In this document: positions 24,119-35,070 of the stretch, one piece after another | How positions within the stretch are numbered: the first letter of the stretch is position 1 | Layout: each line of letters starts with the position of its first letter | Assembly: GCA_951799405.1 (NCBI GenBank) | Contig: OX637353.1 | Location: forward strand, 2,976,001 to 3,040,000 | DNA length: 64,000 bases | Origin: Agapetus fuscipes | Taxonomy: Eukaryota > Arthropoda > Insecta > Trichoptera > Glossosomatidae | Direction: 5' to 3' | Program-made: the position numbers and the translations under genes | The notes under the pieces: model-generated | Databases searched by the model: none | What the model was told of the DNA's origin: nothing | The model's input: the letters and a program-made list of their open reading frames with translations, nothing else

Positions 24119-24300
24119 AAGAGATTTAGGCTTACACGGCCGGCTGATGATGCTGGAGTGAAGTTTTCCGGGATCTGTTGCCGTGGTCTGTGGGAGCTGG
24201 AGCTTCCGGACGTTTCGCCCATTTCTACGATGGGCTTCTTCAGCGTGAAGTATGATGATGATGAAGATCTTGATGAGAACTGTGATGTCAGTGTGTATGC
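24119..24300 (-). mobile_element. Penelope-like element fragment (terminal-repeat type)
   Basis: Minus strand carries CTGAAGAAGCCCAT..ATGGGCGAAACGTCCGGAAG. This layout resembles the hammerhead-bearing terminal repeats reported for Penelope-like retroelements. No reverse transcriptase or GIY-YIG endonuclease is present. Class assigned by this motif only. Confidence 0.45.
24204..24250 (-). ncRNA. Hammerhead-ribozyme-like motif
   Basis: Minus strand: stem I CTTC(A)CG/CGGAAG with one bulge; core CTGAAGA; one extra A; stem II GCCCAT/ATGGGC; GAAA; single C-G stem III; GTC cleavage triplet. Same overall plan, including the extra base, as the motif at 30069. Confidence 0.5.
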
Positions 24301-24767
24301 AATGAGGGCTTATATTTCTACCATTGAAAATTAAATTGAAAATGTCCATTTGGCACATAACCACATTTGTATCGGTCATGTTGCATGTAGTTGTTTATAT
24401 TTATACCTACATAATTTACGGAAAATACTTTTTATCACTGGCAATATAGGCATCTATGTATGTTCAACGCATTTTATAGATCAATTCGAATCTCGAACAG
24501 TGCACATGATCACATTTTATGACTACTAAAGGATTACACCTGATATTGCTGGTAAGTATTTAACTTTTTACCTACCTTTAAAAATATACGCGGCCAATGA
24601 TGACGTTAAGAGCGCTCTCGAATATTTTTAATTTTAAAATCTGCGTTCGCTTAATACCTATCTATGCCACAGCCGCGCGCTCGGAGCTCTTCCTTTGTAG
24701 TTTTTGAAAGGTACGTATATTAACTTATAATATCTGTGGACTAGAAATTATTTTAACCAAAAAAGAC

Positions 24768-24786
24768 ATATATATATATATATATG
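24768..24786. repeat. (TA)n microsatellite
   Basis: A run of alternating A and T flanked by GACA and TGTC, making it the centre of a short palindrome. Confidence 0.8.
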
Positions 24787-24810
24787 TCTCAACTTACTTA
24801 CGAAAATGGT

Positions 24811-24892
24811 CATTAGTAATAAAAATAACAAAGAACTTCACAGTTGCATTTCATTAGTAATAAAAATAACAAAGAACTTCACAGTTGCATTT
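24811..24892. repeat. 41-bp tandem duplication
   Basis: CATTAGTAATAAAAATAACA through CAGTTGCATTT is repeated exactly at 24811 and 24852. Confidence 0.9.
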
Positions 24893-25261
24893 CCATGTGT
24901 ACAAAAAACTCGGCACAACGAAAAAAAAATCTTGAATGTTGGTGCCATTTCAAATAACGGCTGCCGACTAGACCGGAAATAACTAGAGTTTTTTTTATTT
25001 TTTTTTTTTTATTTTATTAGACAAACAAACAGTTATACATGTAATATATGGGATAAACAACATAGTTATACAATTTCAAAAACCAGCAAAGTTTGCAAAC
25101 ATAATGTAGTATAATTTAGTTTACAGCTTAATTAAGAAGGAGAAACAAGAAAAATTTGGAAAGTAATATGAGAAAAATGAAGAAGAAGAAAGAAAAAAAC
25201 AAAGAGAAAACGACTATTAACTTAATCATCACATAAAGAGAGGAAAAGGAATGGGGGGAAG

Positions 25262-25318
25262 AATAGGAAAGGGAAGGAAAAAGAAAAGGAAAAGGAAAAG
25301 GAAAGGAAAAGGAAAAGC
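25262..25318. repeat. Purine tract (GGAAAA)n
   Basis: GGAAAGGGAAGGAAAAAGAA followed by several AAGGAAAAGG units; almost no pyrimidine for over 50 bases. Confidence 0.8.
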
Positions 25319-25621
25319 ATCCAACGATTAAACCCCATGAGCCCCCGCTGTCATAAGGGATCTTTTTACAGCTTCATTGAATTGCAGTATGGTGGTGTTA
25401 AACAGATCAATGTTGACAAAAAAAATATTGTAGTTATTGCAGGCCCGGTATATGAATGCGCTCTGTAAATAATTAGTTGCTCTGTAAATAGAGTTGACAG
25501 ATAACACACGTTATAAATATTGTGATCGCCAAAGTCGTGGCAATATTTCATATTTTAACTTTATCACTCATTTCATTATAACCACTGCAACGTGTGACAG
25601 GAGAGAAACGCAAGTGGTAGC

Positions 25622-25835
25622 ATGTCGCTGCCTTTGTTCTTGTTTGCCGTAGAGACCATTAAGCTAATTTTACATGAGCAATTTTTGCATGTGTACTGGA
25701 CCAATGTGTCTTATGAAAACAGGAAATTGATTTCAAAAATATTTAAAACAACTCTCACATTACGAATTTTACGCTTATTCTTAGCTCAGATTGTGAAGAA
25801 TTTTATTCTTATGACAACTGCAGTATGTATCAAAT
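25622..25835 (+). repeat. Dispersed repeat family F, copy 1
   Basis: Shares TTGTTCTTGTTTGCCGTA, GCATGTGTACTGGACCAATG and CTCTCACATTA..GA.TTTTACG with 60236-60400. The short open frame it spans is not conserved in the second copy. Confidence 0.75.
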
Positions 25836-26052
25836 CAGCACGTTAGTTTCCACTCCTCTATGTTATTACTCATAGTAGCTTGCAGTACACTTTTTGGCAG
25901 CCATTTTTTTATGCCGGTCAGATAGACTCAACCTTTTCCATCCTTCAATATCAAAACTAAAAATGTTCAACAATAAATCAATAGTTTCGCAAATTATATT
26001 TTTAGTAATAATAATATCAGGATGATTTTTGCGAGCGCTGTTTTTGTGTAAA

Positions 26053-26172
26053 TCACACCCCAAGAGCCCCCAGCGAGCTTGGTCGTCGCTAAAGAAAGCG
26101 TCGATTCTCAATCAAGACCAAGTTGCTGTAGGGCTGAATGAACTTTGGTGACGGGTCTTGGTAATGGTTTGT
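26053..26172 (-). mobile_element. SINE family C, body fragment
   Basis: AGCGAGCTTGGTCGTCGCTA, AATCAAGACCAAGTTGCTGT and a GTGACGGGTCTTGGTAA block match the family C body. Head and tail are absent. Confidence 0.65.
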
Positions 26173-26781
26173 GTATTTCCACTTTATTAATTCATTAGAA
26201 CTTTGAAAAACATTAAATAAAAAAAAAACAAGTTTTTAGTTACTCGTAAGCGTAACTACAGATGTTATGGATATGTGAAGGTTCCAAGGAATTTTATGAA
26301 AAAAGTGGTCAATATAGTGCATACACGCAGAATTTCTTAGTAAATATTTAATTTTTACATACTGTAAATTTTTTTTTACAGTATGTCAAAATTTCTTTCT
26401 CGCAATTTCGCTTTCTTGATGACTAAAATTATTTTTTAGCGTAAAATCCGTAGGAAGTAGAATGTCGACCGATTATTTCTAAAATAGTAATAATAAATTT
26501 CTAAGTTAAGTATCAAAGTCTTAGCGCTAGTTCAGACACGGCGGGAACCACGCGATTATAGAATCGCATGGAAATCGCGCGGGTCTTATTTATATGAGTA
26601 AGTTAGTAATCGTTCAGACATAACCGCGCGGTTAATCAAGCCGCGCGGTTACCGCAACCCAACCGCCAGAAAATAGAATCGCGCTGCTCCCGCGCGTTTC
26701 TATTACTGTGGAGTCTTTACTTCGCGTTCAGTTGCGTTGCGGATACCGCGCGGTGAGCACGTCACTGTTCGTGAGTTCGCC

Positions 26782-27613
26782 ATGGATCGTTTCGACACTG
26801 AACTATTTATTGATGAGGTGGAGAAGAGACCTGCAATATGGGACATTCAGTGTGATGATTACTCAAATAAAATTATCAAGAACCGAGCTTGGCAAGAGTT
26901 GGTGGAGATATTTGGAAATTGCGAAGACACTCCAAAAAAAATGGAAAAACATACGAGATTGCTACAATAAAGAATACAAAAAAGAAAAAACAACTCCTTC
27001 TGGTTCAGGTGCTTGTAAAGGAGCCCGATACATGTATTTTTCAAGATTATTTTTCCTGCAGAATAGTGTAAGTAATAAAGACACTACAACTAATATTGAA
27101 GAACAGAATGAAAGGCAAAGTGAGGAGACAAGTGAACTAAACGCCAATGCAACCGAAGCCACTGAAATACGTCCCCCTAAACGTAAGAAAACACAAGTGC
27201 CAGAAGAAAAAATAGCTGTTTTAATAGAAAAAAGTATCGAGTCACGAAAACATTTTCAGAATGAACTTCAAGAAAATAGTATTACCAAGCAAGATGACGA
27301 CAAACTCTTTTGTTTGTCGTTATATAAAGAACTCAAAAAAGTACCAGAAAATAGGCGTTTAGCAACCAAAATTGAATTACTTCAAGTGATACAAAAAGGA
27401 CAAAGCTTACCACCCCCTGTTCGCTACAATACTCAGCAGATCACACCTACGTATTGGCAAGGACAACAGTATACAAGCCCGCAAGGATATTTTACTACAT
27501 CTGGATCATCTTCTCCTGTTCCGGCACCGTCACCGTCACCATCGCAATTTAGTTCTGGCTCTCAGTCCTCTACAGTTATAGAAAATATTTATGCTGATTT
27601 TGAAGAACAATAA
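26782..27613 (+). pseudogene. Harbinger MADF-domain accessory protein, frameshifted
   Basis: From the ATG at 26782 the frame reads MDRFDTELFIDEVEKRPAIW and AWQELVEIFGNCEDT. After a shift near 26920 it continues in another frame as LQKKWKNIRDCYNKEYKK up to the stop at 27611-27613. Together these form an MADF (Myb/SANT-like) domain: FI.EVE..P.IWD, W.EL, KKWKNIRD. Next come an acidic/glutamate-rich middle, a PPKRKK nuclear-localisation-like patch, a BESS-like segment (DDKLFCLSLYKELKKVPENR) and a P/S/Q-rich tail. In PIF/Harbinger elements this protein binds the element and assists transposase import and binding. The shift could be a one-base indel or an unseen intron. The frame that starts at 26708 covers the 3' part only and its first 60 residues are a shadow. 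Confidence 0.82.
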
Positions 27614-27620
27614 ATAAATC

Positions 27621-27911
27621 TTACCTTAAAGTTATTACGAGTTTCTCTTCCGGTGACACGCTTGGCCTCAAATGCGTTTCAGAGCATGAAATATCTTGCC
27701 TGATCAGTTCAATTAGTTCATCAAAAGATTTTATTGACATTCTCAAATAGTCAAAAAATTTGTTATCATACATTCTTAATTTGGGATATAACGTTACGAA
27801 CTGACCATGTACTAGTCGGTCACGTAATATTGGATGCACCCAATACCGCCTTTTTCTTTTCTTTTTTTTAAGGAGCAACCACAGTAAACACACTTCTTCG
27901 TCGACCTCCAT
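27621..27911 (-). pseudogene. PIF/Harbinger transposase, N-terminal exon only
   Basis: From the ATG at 27911 the minus strand encodes about 96 residues with RRYWVHPILRDRLVHGQFVT, FFDYLRMSIKSFDELIELI and SVSPEEKLVITLR. These are the conserved N-terminal segments of HARBI1-like DDE transposases (normally 350-400 residues). The DDE catalytic region, about 300 residues, is absent because the convergent MADF gene begins within about 10 bp. The end of the frame coincides with a good splice donor, ACTTTAAG|GTAAGA (about 27625), so the lost part may once have been a second exon. Confidence 0.85.
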
Positions 27912-29269
27912 TTAGAAACTGACGAATCGCATACTAACCGCGCGTGTCTGAATAGCATCACAATTTTGCGGTTTGAAACCGCGCGATTCGTAAACGCGCG
28001 GTTCCCGCCGTGTCTGAACTAGCGCTTAAAGGTATCAAAAATTTATATTTGTCCATATTTATTGAAAAAAAACCACGTCAAAAACTGTGTTTTCGAGAAA
28101 TTTCCTAGCACCCTCTGGCCTACTTGAATTTTTTACAAGGTATAATATCATATTTTGTTGTGGCCATGGAGGTAGTAATTCTACGCGAGTACTTAGATAT
28201 CGATGGTTGTGGCTATAGAATTTTACATTAAACAGCAGGTAGGTATTAACATTGTTTACCTATAATACATAATCTTTATATGTATACCTACAATAACGTT
28301 TTTTCTGTGTTGGCAATGATATAAAATGATGAGGTGTTACATTGGTCAATTTGAATTTCGAACAATACATATAAACACATATTTATTTATAGCTATAATA
28401 TCGTGACCGATATTTTGTATTTATTTGTTTTATGAAAAGAATATACCTACTTCAGTTGTCTAGGATAGGGAAAAATATATTGAACTGGCTTTTGGTTAAA
28501 ATGAGATATCCTTCGAAGTCCTTGAGACTTGGCCGCGGTAAGAAATATTGTCCCCAATAAAACCTTTGACATGAGATATATTTCCCGGCCCGACGTTCCC
28601 CGGAGGGCTATAGGACGGAACGAGGAAAGATCAATTTGCTTATATTATTGCAAAAATGTTTTGACCGAGCTAAGCGATGAAATCATTGAATATTGAAAAA
28701 AATGATGTCTAGGATTTTCTGGGTTTATTTCAAGAATTAAAAAAAATCATTGTAAGGCTCTCATCATTTATTCAAAGATAACACAGCAAATTTAATTTCG
28801 CTCATTACGCACACATTTGGCCCAACGGATATTACAAAAATCAATTATGTTTTAGTGTTTTTTGGTCGTAATAAAAGCGAGTCCCGTTAGTTAATAAAGC
28901 GATTTTATTTGCTGCAGGATTTTACTGTTTTAATATTTTTAAAATTGTTTTTTTCTCGTCGTATAAACAAGTTATGTAAAAATGGAATAAAGTTTTGCAT
29001 GGTCTCCTTGTTGTATTGTTCTTCTCATTAGAGTTGTTCGATGTTTGCAATAAAATGCGATGTACTTATGTGATGCTTTTACAATACATGTAAGCACTAC
29101 TTCAACTATAAAAATAGTATTCTACAGGATTACATAAGTTGCAAAATGATGAACACATTTTAACAAACACGTCACCTTACAAAAGAAAATCTGGCCCCTA
29201 AAATAACCATGAACTTTCCAATCCTTTCTGCGTCTCACTAAAACAAGGCAAAACAGACATTTACTCACA

Positions 29270-29700
29270 TTACTTCATTGCTAAGGAAACTGCATTGGCT
29301 TCGCTTTCCGGAGAGGGTGGTCTACCGTGTTTGTCTGATGGTTGACAAAGCTGTAAATAGTGCGGCTCCTTCATATTTGTCTGACATGTTCTTACTCGTT
29401 GAAATAGATTTTTAGGCGCCAGACGCTAAGATCTGCGGGGTATGAGGCGGTTGACTTAGTCCAGCCGTACCGTCAGACACGCACTAATTTTGGGGACCGT
29501 GCTTTCCGGTTTGTGGGCCCAATGGAGTGTAACAAACAAACACCTAATGTGAGGAATGCAAACACTGTAGGTATCTTTTTAAAGGAGCACTAAAGACGCA
29601 TCTTTACAAAAAACCTTATCCGTGTTTTGGGAGGGCCCTTGAGGTGTGACACACACAAAAATTGAGCTCTTGAAATATGTGTACATTCCAAATAAATTAT
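29270..29700 (+). pseudogene. CR1/L2-like LINE: C-terminal reverse-transcriptase region and 3' UTR
   Basis: A frame-shifted translation gives LHWLRFPERVVYRVCLMVDK, NSAAPSYLSDMF, PYRQTRTNFGDRAFRFVGP and FLKEALKTHLYKK. This is the typical order at the C-terminus of CR1-type ORF2 (LHWLPV.ERI.YK, APSYLSDL, GDRAFS..AP..WN, FK..LKTHLF). It is followed by a short 3' UTR, GAGGTGTGACACACACAAAA, found also at 34540 and (inverted) at 5995. The element is strongly 5'-truncated and broken. Confidence 0.75.
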
Positions 29701-30009
29701 CTTTGTATATATTTATAAATGAAAGTGCTTTTTTTTGCAGTATCGGAGGGCTTTTTATGTTTCATAGTACAGCTTAGAGATAAGTTGTTTCTGTTTAAAT
29801 ATCCCGAAAACTACAATTAAAGGTATTTTAAGATAGGGACCTTTACATATTTTCAAAAGACCTTCAGACACAGAAAAACGCTAAGATAAAGTATATTTTT
29901 TATTAATTGATGAGGCATTCACTTTGTAAACTTTTCATTTTTTTTAAATTAAAATTAAAAATAAAAAAAAACAAATTGTATTAGGTTACGGGCGAGTAAA
30001 ATTTAATAA

Positions 30010-30052
30010 TGTACGACCGGTTTCGGAAACAATGTTTCCATCGTCAGGTACA
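30010..30052 (-). ncRNA. Hammerhead-ribozyme-like motif (left arm)
   Basis: Exact inverse of the motif at 30069-30111. A transcript across the whole element would form one long hairpin that competes with both motifs, so only transcripts covering one arm could fold this way. Confidence 0.45.
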
Positions 30053-30068
30053 AAATAGAGTAATATTT

Positions 30069-30111
30069 TGTACCTGACGATGGAAACATTGTTTCCGAAA
30101 CCGGTCGTACA
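30069..30111 (+). ncRNA. Hammerhead-ribozyme-like motif (right arm)
   Basis: Stem I TGTAC...GTACA; core CTGACGA (fits CUGANGA); one extra T; stem II GGAAAC-ATT-GTTTCC; GAAA; minimal stem III CC/GG; then TC as the expected cleavage position (after 30106). The extra base before stem II departs from the consensus, so self-cleavage is uncertain. Confidence 0.5.
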
Positions 30112-31835
30112 TTATTAAATTTTACTCGCCCGTAACCTAATACAATTTGTTTTTTTATTTTTAATTTTTATTTTTTATATTTTTTATTTTCGTGGGTTTT
30201 ATTTTTAAACTAATCACATTTTCATTTGACAACTTTCACAACACTTGTCACCTTCTTTCCGCGTTCACACTTTTCATGTTTTTATTTCAAGAGCGTGATC
30301 TTACAAAAACAGCGAAGGAAAAAGAAAAGGCGTTATTAAAGAAGAAACGTGAAATGTCAAAAGCCAACAAGACAACCGGAAGGTCGAGGGCTGATTTAAT
30401 TTCATCTTTCTTTATTTTATTTTTCGAAGAATAGATTTTTGTACACATTTCCAACGAAGCCAATTATCATTAACATATCTGCGTCGCAAATATATATTAA
30501 CATTTTAAGTTCACTTTCCATGCACACAAACATGTTCGCGTAGTTTCACCCCGTTAACAAGACAGCATTTGAAAATTTATGAGAAAATCTAAACCAAACA
30601 TAACCACAAGGCTTTCAACTCTTTACGTTCCCCTTAAAACAAGTGGCATTGTACCTATCATTGACAAAACAATTACCTTTTTTTATTTTAGTTAATCGAA
30701 CTCATACCCCTCTATTATTTTAAATAAATCCTTATGGGCATATTTTTTTGTTTTGCTCAATAGACAGATACAGTATTTTTCTCCATTACGCTATCATTTG
30801 TAAAATATTAAACAATGATATCGGAACTAATACGTTATTATTTTGAAAAAAAAAAACAAATATTATTAGACTGAAATGGGCCTGCAATATCATAATATTT
30901 CATAATTTATTCGACTCATTTATCTACCGAAACCAGAATCAACCATACATGGCATTAAACTGCTTTAAAGGATAAACCTTGTTTCATGAATAAGCAGGTT
31001 GAAGTGTAAACGAAACATCGCTCGCAGGCAATTTCTCACAATTTAAGAAATAAACGATCAAATTCCCTCACTTTTTATATTTATTCCCATTTTTAGGGGA
31101 ATTTCCCTCCAGGGCGGGATTTGCCGCTTGCCAATTAAATACTTCCACGTAAAAGGAAATTTCAGCCTGAGAGTAAATAACGTACCAATGCCGTATTCCA
31201 GATATTATTTCTCTTTTCAAGGTATTCCATTAAGGTACCATTCTATTAAGCAGATCTTTTTTAATGTAGAAATTAAAAAAAGAAAACTTCTACGCATCAT
31301 TTTCCTACAGGAAATTTTCACTTAAGTGCTACGAATTTAAAAAAAAGGAGCGAGAAATTTATAAATGCAAAGTTAGGCAACGCAGAAAATAAATTTAATT
31401 TAACTATTCAAATTAACGCATTTAATTCATTGGAGTCAAATTTCTATTAAGATTCACAAGATCACAAGAACTATCTTTTTTCTACTTTAAAAAATTTAAA
31501 TAGGAAAAAATATAAAAAGGGTAAGCTACATTTTTACCCACTTTGTGGTCAATATTTCGGATTTTGGTATTACAGTATATGTCAGGAAAATCGCAAAAGA
31601 GAAACTGTGAAATTTCATAGGATTTTCTTCGCTAAACAAAAAAAATAATGCAAAGCCTGAGTTATTGGAAAATCCAGACGAGAAAGCGTAAAGAAAAAAG
31701 TTTTTCAAAGGAAGCCGGGTATTCAATTTTCGCACTCAAAGGCCTTTGAATATTTGAATATAAGCAGAAAAAATACCATCCGACGTCGAAACATGAAATT
31801 TAAAAAACAATTGCTCTTGTACATCGTTTCGTTGA

Positions 31836-31896
31836 CGTATGGCCAAGTGGTCTATGGCAGAGTGCGTTCCACCGTAACATTACTGGTTTGAGTCCG
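31836..31896 (+). mobile_element. tRNA-like head (SINE or tRNA pseudogene)
   Basis: ATGGCCAAGTGGTCTATGGCAG resembles a class II tRNA (Leu/Ser) A-box region and GGTTTGAGTCC a B box, at normal spacing. The flanks do not form an acceptor stem, so it is not a working tRNA gene. Probably the head of another SINE family. Confidence 0.45.
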
Positions 31897-32988
31897 TAAA
31901 TATGCTGAACATCAACTTTAGTCCGCTAGTCTAACAGATGATGAAAACACGAGGTAAATAAGATCACGAACCCCTTATGAAATGTGGTTCAATGCTTAGA
32001 CTGTCAATTTAGGATCGTCTGTAGTTGAGAGCAGCTCCAAAGAAAGTCAGATCCTTGATAAAAAAAATACTGGAGAAGACAAACAAAAATATATAAATTA
32101 TACGAAAAAGTTGTCAAAGCCGAGTGGCTTGTTTTTACAAAAAGAAAAACAAGAGTTTTAGGAATTCCACAGCTTGGTTGTGCAGATGTAATTCTGTAAT
32201 CTGTATGCTTTAATTTGAAATTATTTCCAGACTTTTACAGCTAAAAAGTTTTTTACAGCTACCCACGGAGCGAGCAAAGCTAAAACCTTGAATTTTGTTA
32301 TTCTACAAAGCCTCTGAAAATAATTGAAAATTCATAATTTCATCGCCTTAATAATTTGACATTTTGAATTTACTCAATTATTCATTTTTTTCAGTAACAT
32401 TGAGCCTATTGCTTTGTACTAGATAAATTGGTTAAAAAGTATTATAGTAAAAGTATATTGGTTAAAGAACACAGTTCACAAAATGTATTTCTACCCGCTT
32501 AAGGATCAGAATCTAACAATATGTCAAGAATTTAAGATCGTACAACCAGCCTAGGGATTCGAAGTAGCGATTCTTGAAACATGTGTCCGGGCAGATCGTT
32601 CAGCCACAGCTTCGATGACACTGAAAACTGGCGTAAAAATTTATGATCGACGGTTGCCCAACAACAAATTACAATAATTGGGTAAAGAAATATTGCTTAC
32701 ATTCATGACTGTGTAACATACATACATGAATAGTCTATTCAAAGAGGCACTAAGTTTCATAGTGATCACATTGAGAAAAAGCGGAAAACGTGTATGAGAA
32801 GTTTATAAATTAGTTTGAGGATTTTCTTACTAAAACCAACAGAGGAAGCTTACGCGCAGCTTACACGACGCCCTCATCTCCGCCATATGTTGTAACAAAC
32901 TATTATTTACCGTGTATGGTATTTAGTAACTTTCAAATTACAAAATCCAAATAGCGGCGATAAAATAGTTAAAATATAGTGATAAGTT

Positions 32989-33212
32989 CCTTAACTAATA
33001 GGTTGGTATAAGGCTGACCCTCTATGCTGTAAAAACTTAGTTCACTTTTGCCAATGCCACCCTGGTTTCAGGGAAAGGCGGCAGCAGTCGCTAAGTTTTT
33101 GATTACATGAAGTTTGCTTTATTTTGTATGTACACATGCTCCTTGTTGGCACGCATCAAACATGAGCCTTAAATGTCAATATATCTTTGCAACTTAGATT
33201 ATAGGTTATAGA
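32989..33212 (+). mobile_element. SINE-like family A copy, diverged
   Basis: Starts CCTTAACTAATAGGTTGG, has the GTTTCAGGGAAAGGCGGCA block, and ends CTTAGATTATAGGTTATAGAT. Part of the middle is deleted. Confidence 0.8.
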
Positions 33213-34256
33213 TAAGTCTGTTATGGAGTCACGGGGTTGGCCAACGAGGAGTAGTTGTGGCCAAGTTAGATTGGTGCCTCGAATCTGCCGCTCCAACATT
33301 GTAATTTGTTTACAGCATTAACTTAGCTTTACAATCACTTTGTGGTTGTTAATATTGTATAACTGAATTTACCATTCTAAATGCTTTGTTCCGAGTTTAC
33401 AATTCCCTACAACCCACCCACTTGATCTATGGACAGCTGGCTCTGATGTCCAAATGATGACGTTTCTACGACATTTGCAAAGTATGTAGTAGATCTTCAT
33501 TATTTTGAGTCATAATTTGAAGGTTGAAATATGTTCTTGTATGTATATGACACGCAGTCTGTTATCGCATGTGGTTGGATTTCAATTAAATAGAGCGTCG
33601 AGGCTTCGGGTACACCGAGGACTGTAGACTGTAGAGCATTAATAACCCGAGACCGCATATCCACCCCGAGATGAGCCATTACATAAACAGTTTCATGCCG
33701 ATCCGAAACCATTCATATCCTGCTGTAAGGGATAATCGTGCGGATTATTCCAGTCAAGCACAACCTTAAGGAATCTTCTACAAGTTAAAGTATTATTGAC
33801 TTTCACGGATGAATAAAAATGTAAGGTTAATATTCCACGCACCTGGAGCGAGCATTTATAGAATTAAGACTTGATAATAGTTTGAAACCAATAGATTTAG
33901 AGCAACATACCTACATATTTTTTTCAAAAATTAAGATTTAAAATTGAGGGTGATGTTTTAGGTTCAACTATTCTTTCAACTCACATCAATTTCTTACTTT
34001 AATAATTAAAGACATTCGAATCATTTTGAAATCAGCGCTAAAAAGTTTGAAAAAAAAGACAGTGCTAATAGTAAAGCTATATCTATCAAGTTATGGAGGT
34101 GGTCAATTTTAATGCAATTCAATTATTCGTTTTGCTGTTAGAAACTGCTTACACTTTTAACCTAAAATAAACTTTATAAAAGGTTGAGCTTAGCTGTAAG
34201 GAAAGGCTTCAACACAAGGCTACGACAAGTCTACGCTTGCGCTACTGTAACTGTAA

Positions 34257-34299
34257 GTGCTACTGTTTATGTAGCTACGAGCTACATAAACAGTAGCAC
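34257..34299. repeat. Perfect 20-bp-arm hairpin
   Basis: GTGCTACTGTTTATGTAGCT, loop ACG, then its exact inverse complement. Surrounding CTACG-type words on both sides suggest it is the centre of a larger, eroded inverted-repeat element. Confidence 0.75.
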
Positions 34300-34539
34300 A
34301 TATAAGCGTAGCAAGAACCATGGGGAAGCAACACGTTAGGCTACGTACGCTTATACGAGTATGTATATCCAATGTAACAGACCACTGTGTGTATCGCATT
34401 AAAATTGTCAAATCACAAAATCTCTGTCCGGGGACGAAGATTCAAATGTTCTCATGAAGGCCGGTCACAAAGCTTTCCTCTTTCCTCCCAGCAACCTTCA
34501 GCAGCCTGTAACTTGAGCCAGCTAGTGACTACCGAGCTC

Positions 34540-34612
34540 ACAGAGGGTGCTTGAAATGTGATTCACACAAAAACAGAGCTCATCAAATATAAATATACGC
34601 TATTTTTTTACT
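34540..34612 (+). mobile_element. CR1-like LINE 3' UTR fragment
   Basis: GAGGGTGCTTGAAATGTGATT, CACACAAAAACAGAGCTCAT matches the 3' UTR at 29632-29690. Confidence 0.55.
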
Positions 34613-35070
34613 ATAAAGTTTTGTTTATGCATTACAAAGCCAGAGTTTTCTCACCTTTGTAAGGCAACGGGCTAAAGTCCTTGCACTCTCCATAAAAAAA
34701 CACAATCTTACTGTATGCTTTTTAAAAGTACGTGCATAGAAAAGTGTAATCAGGTTTTACAAAGTAAGGAAGGAAGTCAGATTTCCAAATTTTATATGGA
34801 CGGTCTTAAAGTCGATACCCATTTCCAATATTTACTGACGTTCTGACTGAATAAAAAGTCGTACTAAGAATTACTGCAGATCTGGTTTTAGTCGTAAAGC
34901 TAGAAATGGGGCCAAGTTGACGCGGATCAATACGGAAAAGCGGGGTCTAGTTGACGGCGCCTCCCCGTGTGAGCGCGAAGTGCACTGCCCAGAGGATTCC
35001 ACAGCAAAACGGTTACAATACATCCACAGGCAGCTCGGGCATGGACAAATCAGGCACATGACAGTTCATA

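Larger units (their letters stand above)
13548..26520. other. Repeat-rich non-coding region upstream of the visible SYAP1 exons
   Basis: Either a very long SYAP1 intron or intergenic DNA. I looked for an exon encoding the conserved SYAP1 N-terminal helix on the minus strand and did not find one. Apart from the mobile elements listed separately, stretches such as 17620-20970 and 21700-23190 hold AT-rich sequence without recognisable genes. Confidence 0.5.
26521..28028. mobile_element. PIF/Harbinger DNA transposon, complete ends, internally deleted
   Basis: Terminal inverted repeats of about 31 bp: left GCGCTAGTTCAGACACGGCG from 26524, right the same sequence inverted ending at 28025, with one mismatch in the first 31. 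Both ends are flanked by TTA (26521-26523 and 28026-28028), the 3-bp target duplication typical of PIF/Harbinger. Sub-terminal CGCGCGGTT motifs are repeated several times at both ends. Inside are two convergent coding regions, a MADF-type DNA-binding protein on the plus strand and the start of a DDE transposase on the minus strand. This is the usual two-gene plan of the superfamily. The catalytic part of the transposase is gone, so the element can move only with help from an intact relative. Confidence 0.93.
29946..30173. mobile_element. Foldback element with near-perfect ~110-bp arms
   Basis: The left arm 29946-30057 and right arm 30064-30173 are inverse complements with only minor length differences in an A run. 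The loop is six bases (GAGTAA). The arms include TTAGGTTACGGGCGAGTAAA and ACGACCGGTTTCGGAAAC. No coding capacity. Each arm carries a hammerhead-like motif. Confidence 0.88.

Noticed and set aside
30192..30434. An 80-codon plus-strand frame with a lysine-rich stretch (KEKEKALLKKKREMSKANK)
   Set aside because: Starts just after the foldback element, is hydrophobic and AT-driven at both ends, and has no splice context or family resemblance.
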